Positions 6,011-11,231 of a stretch of DNA of 11,231 nucleotides are shown here, in pieces. The position numbers were made by a program, and so were the translations under genes. Location: NCBI GenBank assembly GCA_964426915.1, contig CAYRTD010000128.1:1-11231 (forward strand), read 5' to 3'. The DNA comes from CAYRTD01 sp964426915. Lineage in GTDB: Bacteria > Bacteroidota > Bacteroidia > Bacteroidales > GCA-2748055. Below the pieces are notes generated by a model. The model had not been told where the DNA came from, did no database searches, and saw nothing but the letters and a program-made list of their open reading frames with translations. The first letter of the stretch is position 1. Each line of letters begins with the position of its first letter.

Positions 6011-8545
6011 ATGGCTCACCGGATATTATCTTTTATTCTGGCATTTTTTTTTGTAACGTTTTCAGCTATGGGGCAGGAAACAAAGAAGGACAGCCTCTTT
6101 CAACTGCTTGAATCAGCAAAGGGTGAAGATAAAATATCTGTTTATCTGTTACTTTCTGAGGAATATATCTTGCAGAGCAGGGATACTGCTTTATTTTATG
6201 CCGATGCTGCCCTTGGACTTGCTACTATTGAAAATGATCAGGAATTGAAGGCGGATTCTTATTTTCAGTCGGGGAAAGTATATTATAAAAATAATGAATT
6301 GGGAAAGGCCCTTGAGAATTTTCTTTTGGCAAAGGAAAATTACATTCGAAAACAAAGTGAAAAGAAGCGGGCAGAGGTTGATATCTACCTTCACAGGATT
6401 CATTATTCACGAAATGAATATGATAAATCTCTGGCTTACCTTGACAATACTATTAAACTGGCTGTGGAGTTGGAGGAAAAGGAGTTAAAGGCCGAGGCTC
6501 TTTTTTACAGGGGAAGGGTGTTTAACAGAATGGGCAAAGGTAAAGAAGCATTGGATTCTTATTTGGAAGCGTTGGAAATCAGAGAGGAACTGGGTAATAA
6601 GAAGGCAATCGCACAGACACTCAATGGCATTGGGTCTTACTATTCAACCCGGGCTGATTACCTCAATGCTGTTGATTATTATGAAAGAACCCTTGAAATA
6701 CATGAAGAGCTGGGGAATAAAAGAGGTAAGGGAGTGGTGCTGAATAATCTTGGAAACCAGCATTTACAAATGGGGAACTTCGACAAAGCGGTTGGTTATT
6801 ACCGGGAAGCTTCAGAGATCTTTAAGGAAATAGAATTCGATCAGGGTACTGCCGCAACTTTAACCGGCATGGCTGTTATTTATGAACACCTTGGTCAGTT
6901 CCAGTCTGTGCTCGATGTATACCGGGAAGTTCTGGAGATCCGGAGAAAGCAGGGCGATAAATTTGAACTTGCAAATACACTCAGCAATATTGCTGTAACT
7001 TATTCCTTGATGTTGAATGATTCACTGGAATTACGTTTCGGTCCCAACTATCAGGATTCAATTTTCATTTATGGTTTGGAGCCAAATATAGAGCACGGGC
7101 AGAGATCTATAGAATATAATCTGGAAGCACTAAGTCTGCGGAGGGAGATTAATCATGCCAGAGGTATAGCTATAACCCTGGCTAATATAGGCACTGTTTA
7201 TCAATCTCTAGGAAAATTTGAAAAAGCCGGTGAGTATTTCACCGAATGGTTGGAGCTACCACAGGAATTACAGGACGATGACACCAAAGTTACCGTTAAC
7301 ATAGGTTTGGGCCGTCATGCTATGTATGAACGATCGTATAACAAAGCCATCATTTATTTTAAATCTGCCTATCGCCTGGCAAATGAGATAAATAAGAAAA
7401 CCTATATTCGGGAAGCTGCGAGGAACCTTTCAGATCTTTATGAAAAAACCGGCGATTTTGAACGGGCTCTGGAGTTTTTTCAGCGCTATCATAGTGTGAA
7501 CAGTTCCCTTATCCAGGAGAGAGCAAAGGAACAGATCTATGAGATGCAGGTGAAATATGAAACTGAGGCTCAGGAAAAGGAAAATGAGATATTAAAGAAG
7601 AATCAGATTATTAATGAAACCAAGCTTAAGAACTCCCGGAGAGCGTTAGTTGCTGCTATCATTATTCTCCTGGTTTTCGGAGGGCTTGTAATCCAGTTGA
7701 TTAGGCAGAATAGTCTGAGAAAAAAGGCCTTTGAAGAACTTGAGAAAAAAAATCAACTGATAACCGAGCAGACCCAGGAGATTAAAGACAGCATCCAATA
7801 CGCAAGCAGGATCCAGAATGCACTTCTTCCGCCGGAGATTTATATGTATAAATTACTTCCTGAGCAATTTCTGATCTATCGGCCGAGAGATATTGTGAGC
7901 GGAGATTATTATTGGATGACCAAAAAGGGAGACAGAATAATTACTATAATTGCGGATTGTACAGGACACGGTGTTCCCGGTGCTTTCATGAGCATGCTTG
8001 GAATAGCTTTTCTCAATGAGATTGTCAGTAAACACGAGGATCTTTCTGCTGATTTTGTATTGAATGAATTGAGGGCCAAGGTGATTGAGTCCCTTCATCA
8101 AACAGGAAGAGAAGGAGAAAGCCAGGATGGCATGGATGTTTCACTCTTTATTCTGAACAGGAAAACCCTTCATCTTGAATATGCAGGAGCGAATAATCCG
8201 GTTGTTATTTACAGGAATGGAGAAATAATAGAATTGAAAGCAGATAAAATGCCCATTGGAATTCATACCAGATCAGATAAACCTTTTTCCCGAAAAGAGT
8301 TAAAGCTTGAAGAAAATGATATGCTGTATGCTTTTTCGGATGGTTATCCCGATCAGTTCGGTGGTCCGAAGGGCAAGAAGTTCATGATAAAAAAATTCAA
8401 AGCACTTCTGGGACAGGTCTATAGGCTCCAGCCTTCAGAACAAAAAGCTGTACTTGAAAAAACCCTGGACGAGTGGATGGAAAATACCACTCAGATAGAC
8501 GATATTCTGGTTATGGGAGTAAGAGTAAATTCAGATAGTTTATAG
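6011..8545 (+). CDS. TPR-repeat membrane sensor with SpoIIE-type PP2C phosphatase domain
   Basis: An 844-residue single-pass sensor. A signal peptide (to about AMGQ) is followed by a long array of tetratricopeptide repeats (about 40-500), for example MGKGKEALDSYLEALEIREELG, repeated with variation. One repeat boundary carries an insert of roughly 30 residues near 335-367. A coiled coil (QVKYETEAQEKENEIL) leads to one transmembrane helix at about 543-563, then a second helix linker and the SIQYASRIQNALLPP motif typical just before SpoIIE domains. The phosphatase domain (about 620-835) has its metal-binding aspartates: D627 (DIVSGDYYW), D649 (ADCTGHGVPGAF), D709 (GMDVSLFIL), D777 and D781 (FSDGYPDQFGG). 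This predicts periplasmic TPR input and cytoplasmic Ser/Thr phosphatase output, usually acting on anti-sigma-antagonist (STAS) or response-regulator-like partners; none lies nearby. I chose the ATG at 6011 over an in-frame TTG two codons upstream. Confidence 0.92.
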   Translation: MAHRILSFILAFFFVTFSAMGQETKKDSLFQLLESAKGEDKISVYLLLSEEYILQSRDTALFYADAALGLATIENDQELKADSYFQSGKVYYKNNELGKALENFLLAKENYIRKQSEKKRAEVDIYLHRIHYSRNEYDKSLAYLDNTIKLAVELEEKELKAEALFYRGRVFNRMGKGKEALDSYLEALEIREELGNKKAIAQTLNGIGSYYSTRADYLNAVDYYERTLEIHEELGNKRGKGVVLNNLGNQHLQMGNFDKAVGYYREASEIFKEIEFDQGTAATLTGMAVIYEHLGQFQSVLDVYREVLEIRRKQGDKFELANTLSNIAVTYSLMLNDSLELRFGPNYQDSIFIYGLEPNIEHGQRSIEYNLEALSLRREINHARGIAITLANIGTVYQSLGKFEKAGEYFTEWLELPQELQDDDTKVTVNIGLGRHAMYERSYNKAIIYFKSAYRLANEINKKTYIREAARNLSDLYEKTGDFERALEFFQRYHSVNSSLIQERAKEQIYEMQVKYETEAQEKENEILKKNQIINETKLKNSRRALVAAIIILLVFGGLVIQLIRQNSLRKKAFEELEKKNQLITEQTQEIKDSIQYASRIQNALLPPEIYMYKLLPEQFLIYRPRDIVSGDYYWMTKKGDRIITIIADCTGHGVPGAFMSMLGIAFLNEIVSKHEDLSADFVLNELRAKVIESLHQTGREGESQDGMDVSLFILNRKTLHLEYAGANNPVVIYRNGEIIELKADKMPIGIHTRSDKPFSRKELKLEENDMLYAFSDGYPDQFGGPKGKKFMIKKFKALLGQVYRLQPSEQKAVLEKTLDEWMENTTQIDDILVMGVRVNSDSL

Positions 8546-8546
8546 T

Positions 8547-9683
8547 CTATTTTCCGGTAAGCTCCTTAATTTTCTCTCTAAGTTCTTCTCCGCGAAGGTT
8601 TTTTGCGACTATTATTCCCTCCCGGTTAAGTAATACTGTATGGGGAATGCTCTTTACTCCATAAAGCCTCCCTGCCTTACTGTCCCAACCTTTAAGGTCT
8701 GATACATGATGCCAGCTGAGATTATCCTCTTCGATAGCCTCCAGCCAGTTTTCTCTTTTCCGGTCAAGGGAAACTCCGAGGATATCAAAATTATGGTTCC
8801 TGAATTCCCTGTATAGGGCTACTAAATGCGGATTCTCTCTCCTACAGGGTCCACACCAGGATGCCCAGAAATCTATTAAAAGAAAGTTTCCACCTGTGAG
8901 ATCTGATAGCGCCAGCATTTCACCATCCGGTGCGGGAAGTTCGAAATCTGTAAACTTTTCTCCAACGGCAACCTTTTCCAGAATATCAATATGTTCTTTC
9001 ATTTCTTTAAGGTAAACAGAGTTTTCTACCTTGCTGTCGAGATTGTCTATTGCCGATTTTAGCTCTTCCAGGCTCAGGCTGTGGTACATATTGTTGCGAA
9101 TAACATAAGGAGAAACCCAGGAGCCTTCGTTTTCATGAATGAATTTTTTGTTTATTTCCATTTCCTCAGCTGAAATTTCATCGAAGCCTGCTGCAATTTC
9201 TTCCATTTTTTCTTTATTTCCGGCTTTTCTGGCTGCAAGATAGGATTGGTAGACTGCATCTTTTTTTACATCCAGATCTTTGAATAATTCTTTGTAGGCA
9301 GAAAAATCATCATGAACAGCAGAGCCGCTAACTATAGTGTTTTCCGGATTGTCAAAGTCAGGCAGGATCACGATGACAGAGTTCTCTGCAAAAAACGGAA
9401 GCTGTTTATCAGAGTCTTCCAGTCGAAGATAGAGTACTTCAGGGGTTTCAAGTTCACCTTCGAACTGGACAGGTTCCCCTGGCTTAAGCTCTGATGAATC
9501 GATATTTATCCATTTCCCTGAAACTCTTTTTGAAAGGAACAGGTAGTTTTCCCGTAGATCCTGGGTTTTCACTGTTATGAGGTAGCCGCGATTATCATTC
9601 AGGGAAAATTCTGAAGGAAATGCAGTAATATCACTTATATTTAGGTAGAATGCCAGGCAAACAAATAGGATCAGTTTTTTCAT
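8547..9683 (-). CDS. TlpA-like thioredoxin with N-terminal DUF4369-type domain
   Basis: A 378-residue exported redox protein. The N-terminus (MKKLILFVCLAFYLNI) is a signal peptide. Residues about 25-130 form a beta-rich domain of the DUF4369 type (YLFLSKRVSGKWINIDSSELKPGEPVQFEGEL), common before TlpA-like thioredoxins in Bacteroidota. A charged helical segment (about 130-235) connects it to an AhpC/TSA-TlpA thioredoxin fold (about 240-378). That fold carries the active site FWASWCGPCRREN with C277 and C280, plus the SIPHTVLLN loop with the expected cis-proline. Such proteins reduce periplasmic disulfides, or serve cytochrome maturation or stress tolerance; no partner genes identify the substrate here. 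The gene converges on the TPR-phosphatase gene with 1 bp between stop codons. Two adjacent palindromes lie 50-77 bp upstream. No clean -7 box was found. Confidence 0.93.
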   Translation of the reverse strand: MKKLILFVCLAFYLNISDITAFPSEFSLNDNRGYLITVKTQDLRENYLFLSKRVSGKWINIDSSELKPGEPVQFEGELETPEVLYLRLEDSDKQLPFFAENSVIVILPDFDNPENTIVSGSAVHDDFSAYKELFKDLDVKKDAVYQSYLAARKAGNKEKMEEIAAGFDEISAEEMEINKKFIHENEGSWVSPYVIRNNMYHSLSLEELKSAIDNLDSKVENSVYLKEMKEHIDILEKVAVGEKFTDFELPAPDGEMLALSDLTGGNFLLIDFWASWCGPCRRENPHLVALYREFRNHNFDILGVSLDRKRENWLEAIEEDNLSWHHVSDLKGWDSKAGRLYGVKSIPHTVLLNREGIIVAKNLRGEELREKIKELTGK

Positions 9684-9732
9684 TTTTTTTCAATTTTTGT
9701 TTTGCTGCAATATATATAATTCTACTCTGACA

Positions 9733-9760
9733 GATAAAGCTTTATCATAAAAACTTTATG
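9733..9760. promoter_or_regulatory. Two adjacent palindromes upstream of the TlpA-like gene
   Basis: GATAAAGCTTTATC (9733-9746) is a perfect 14-bp palindrome. CATAAA-AAC-TTTATG (9746-9760) is a second inverted repeat sharing its last base and the ATAAA/TTTAT half-sites. They lie 50-77 bp upstream of the TlpA-like start, a position suitable for an operator. AT-rich sequence makes such structures less surprising, and no regulator is identified. The remainder of the 233-bp gap (9684-9916) shows no convincing gene. Confidence 0.35.
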
Positions 9761-9916
9761 GAATGGCTATGAGAGTTATAAAAATAATGAATTTCATCAT
9801 TGGCCCTGAGGCCCTATGTTTGAAAGGTATAAGTCATTAGAAATTTAGCAACTTGTTTTTGGATAAAAATAATGTATAACCTAAAAATCTTAGACCTTTT
9901 GCTTAAAACAAACAAT

Positions 9917-11020
9917 TTATAAAGTTAGATTTTTCTGGTCAAAATATTTGTTAATTAATTCTCCAGCAGCCTGAAAAGAATTCACATCGTTGTTAAGTAC
10001 TCTTTTTTCATAAATTTTTAGATCTTTATTAACATCAGGATCATTGTAGAAACTCTGACGCAATTCTTCGTTAATGGTTTCGTACATCCAATAGAGGGCC
10101 TGTTTGTTCCTTCGTTTTGCAAAATAGCCGTTTTGCTCAGTTAATTTCCGGTATTCAGTGATATAGTTCCATATCTCTTCAATTCCTGACATTTTGAGGG
10201 CGCTGCATGTTGTAACTTTAGGAAGCCAGCCCGATTCCGGTGCGGGAAAAAGATGGAGAGCATTTTCAAATTCAGTTTTTGCGAGTTTCGCTTTACCGAT
10301 ATTTTCACCATCCGCTTTATTGATGGCGATGAGATCGGCCATTTCCATTATTCCTCGTTTAATGCCCTGTAATTCATCTCCGGCACCTGCAAGCATTAGC
10401 AGGAGAAAAAAATCGACCATGGAATGCACTGCAGTTTCGGATTGACCCACTCCAACTGTTTCAATGAAAATTGTATCGAAACCACCTGCTTCACAAAGAA
10501 TAATACTTTCCCTGGTTTTTCTTGCGACACCTCCCAGTGACCCCCCGGATGGAGAAGGCCTGATAAATGCATTTTTGTCAACGGATAGTTTTTCCATTCG
10601 GGTTTTGTCGCCCAGAATACTTCCCCCGGATCTCTCGCTGCTGGGATCAATGGCAAGTACCGCCAGTTTCTTTCCCGATGAAGTAAGATGTGTGCCAAAA
10701 CTCTCAATAAAAGTGCTTTTCCCTACCCCTGGAACTCCTGTGATCCCAATCCGCATGGAGCTTCCCGAATATGGCATACAAAGGGATATAATATCCTGTG
10801 CAAGTTTGTTGTGGGCGGGTAGGGAGCTCTCTGTCAGGGTGATGGCTTTGCTTAGCAATGTGCGGTTGCCGGATGTAATTCCCCGGAAATAGGATTCTGC
10901 ATCCAGACTGAGCTTTTTTTTGCTTTTGAAACGTTTAACTGCCTCATCATTAATCTGCCCGGGGGAATGGACTCCTCCTGATACTGATAATGCAGTTTTG
11001 TCTTTTTTCTTCTGAGCCAT
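9917..11020 (-). CDS. meaB: MeaB/ArgK-type G3E-family GTPase (methylmalonyl-CoA mutase chaperone)
   Basis: This cytoplasmic GTPase protects and reactivates adenosylcobalamin-dependent methylmalonyl-CoA mutase, gating cofactor loading. The family is also annotated ArgK, after an older, doubtful transport-kinase assignment. Visible motifs are the P-loop GVPGVGKST at residues 95-103, AIDPSSERSGGSILGDKTRM, the switch region ETVGVGQSE, FLLLMLAGAGDELQGIKRGIMEMAD, and the guanine-specificity motif NKAD. Length is 367 residues, including a basic, probably flexible N-terminal stretch of about 36 residues before the conserved core. The C-terminal helical dimerisation arm (YETINEELRQSFYNDP) is present. 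The mutase genes that often neighbour meaB are not in the window. A -7 box at 11038-11045 and a MITE-like element beginning at 11074 lie just upstream. Family assignment is secure; the partner mutase is inferred. Confidence 0.94.
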   Translation of the reverse strand: MAQKKKDKTALSVSGGVHSPGQINDEAVKRFKSKKKLSLDAESYFRGITSGNRTLLSKAITLTESSLPAHNKLAQDIISLCMPYSGSSMRIGITGVPGVGKSTFIESFGTHLTSSGKKLAVLAIDPSSERSGGSILGDKTRMEKLSVDKNAFIRPSPSGGSLGGVARKTRESIILCEAGGFDTIFIETVGVGQSETAVHSMVDFFLLLMLAGAGDELQGIKRGIMEMADLIAINKADGENIGKAKLAKTEFENALHLFPAPESGWLPKVTTCSALKMSGIEEIWNYITEYRKLTEQNGYFAKRRNKQALYWMYETINEELRQSFYNDPDVNKDLKIYEKRVLNNDVNSFQAAGELINKYFDQKNLTL

Positions 11021-11037
11021 GTGGTTAATTCAAAGCT

Positions 11038-11045
11038 CAAAATTA
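11038..11045 (-). promoter_or_regulatory. Candidate -7 box for meaB
   Basis: On the minus strand the sequence is TAATTTTG, matching TAnnTTTG. It predicts a transcription start near 11031 and a short leader of about 10 nt before the start codon at 11020. The -33 region would lie around 11062-11070, immediately next to the MITE-like element. The short leader lowers confidence. Confidence 0.4.
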
Positions 11046-11073
11046 ATGTTTTTGATCAGTAAATAAAAAAGAA

Positions 11074-11231
11074 GAGGCTGTCTAAAAAGTAATAATCATT
11101 TTAAAAGAACTTACAATCTGAAAGCATTCCTCCTTCCTGCCCCACCCAAACCCTACCCCAGGAGGGTTTGGGTGGAGCAAACAGAGGAATGCTTTCAATT
11201 TGTAAGTAACCTAAACTTAAAAAATACTTTT
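11074..11231. mobile_element. MITE-like palindromic element, cut by the window end
   Basis: One long imperfect palindrome centred near 11158. Its outer end, GAGGCTGTCTAAAAAGT, looks like an insertion-sequence terminal repeat. Arms 11109-11132 and 11184-11207 pair at 22 of 24 positions, and the core arms 11142-11154 and 11163-11175 (CCACCCAAACCCT and its complement) pair perfectly. At the window edge, 11226-11231 (ACTTTT) mirrors 11085-11090 on the same axis, so the element should end at about 11242, for a length of about 169 bp. It has no room for a transposase. The structure is seen directly; non-autonomous mobility is inferred. An alternative is a strong intergenic hairpin or terminator. 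Confidence 0.7.

Noticed and set aside
9796..9816. GGCC-CTGA-GGCC hairpin downstream of meaB as a terminator
   Set aside because: The stem is only 4 bp, there is no adjacent T-run, and it lies about 100 bp past the meaB stop.
9763..9840. Possible 25-residue plus-strand ORF in the gap between the TlpA-like gene and meaB
   Set aside because: It is too short to judge. It has no good ribosome binding site, no recognised similarity and no promoter match.
10464..10892. 142-codon plus-strand reading frame opposite meaB
   Set aside because: It lies wholly within the well-conserved MeaB coding region, which carries its GTPase motifs; it is an antisense shadow.

Overview
The window looks like ordinary chromosomal DNA from a free-living, AT-rich member of the Bacteroidota. 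Four things point there: a protein with a type IX secretion (T9SS) C-terminal sorting domain, a GldB-type gliding lipoprotein, TAnnTTTG promoter -7 boxes of the Bacteroidota type upstream of several genes, and mostly weak Shine-Dalgarno sequences. A Bacteroidales- or Cytophagales-like organism is plausible, but the sequence does not fix the order. No rRNA, tRNA, CRISPR array, transposase gene or prophage gene was seen.

Layout. At 62-3221 on the minus strand lie a Crp/Fnr-family regulator, a glutamine-dependent NAD synthetase (nadE), and a small outer-membrane beta-barrel protein whose gene is 27 bp upstream of nadE and probably cotranscribed with it. Diverging from the barrel gene is a gldB-like lipoprotein gene (3331-4338, plus). 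The 109-bp gap between them holds two back-to-back -7 boxes that form a near-palindrome. The gldB-like gene converges, 10 bp apart, on a secreted Ig-like/T9SS cargo protein (4349-5773, minus). Next, transcribed from a 237-bp divergent intergenic region, comes a large membrane sensor with periplasmic TPRs and a cytoplasmic SpoIIE/PP2C phosphatase (6011-8545, plus). It converges, 1 bp apart, on a TlpA-like thioredoxin with an N-terminal DUF4369-type domain (8547-9683, minus). The 233-bp gap after that contains two adjacent palindromes but no convincing gene. A MeaB/ArgK-type GTPase (9917-11020, minus) follows. The window ends inside a MITE-like element of about 169 bp built as one long imperfect palindrome.

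How the genes relate. Three products fit the envelope and gliding/T9SS biology of the phylum: the GldB-like lipoprotein, the T9SS cargo and the beta-barrel. NadE and MeaB are housekeeping enzymes or chaperones. The Crp/Fnr protein and the TPR-phosphatase are signalling proteins whose targets are not in the window. No new multi-gene system is evident. The most informative non-genic signals are the terminal palindromic element, a 22-23 bp direct repeat lying at the 3' ends of two genes (one copy encodes the last four residues of the T9SS cargo), the overlapping divergent promoters, and the tandem palindromes upstream of the TlpA-like gene.
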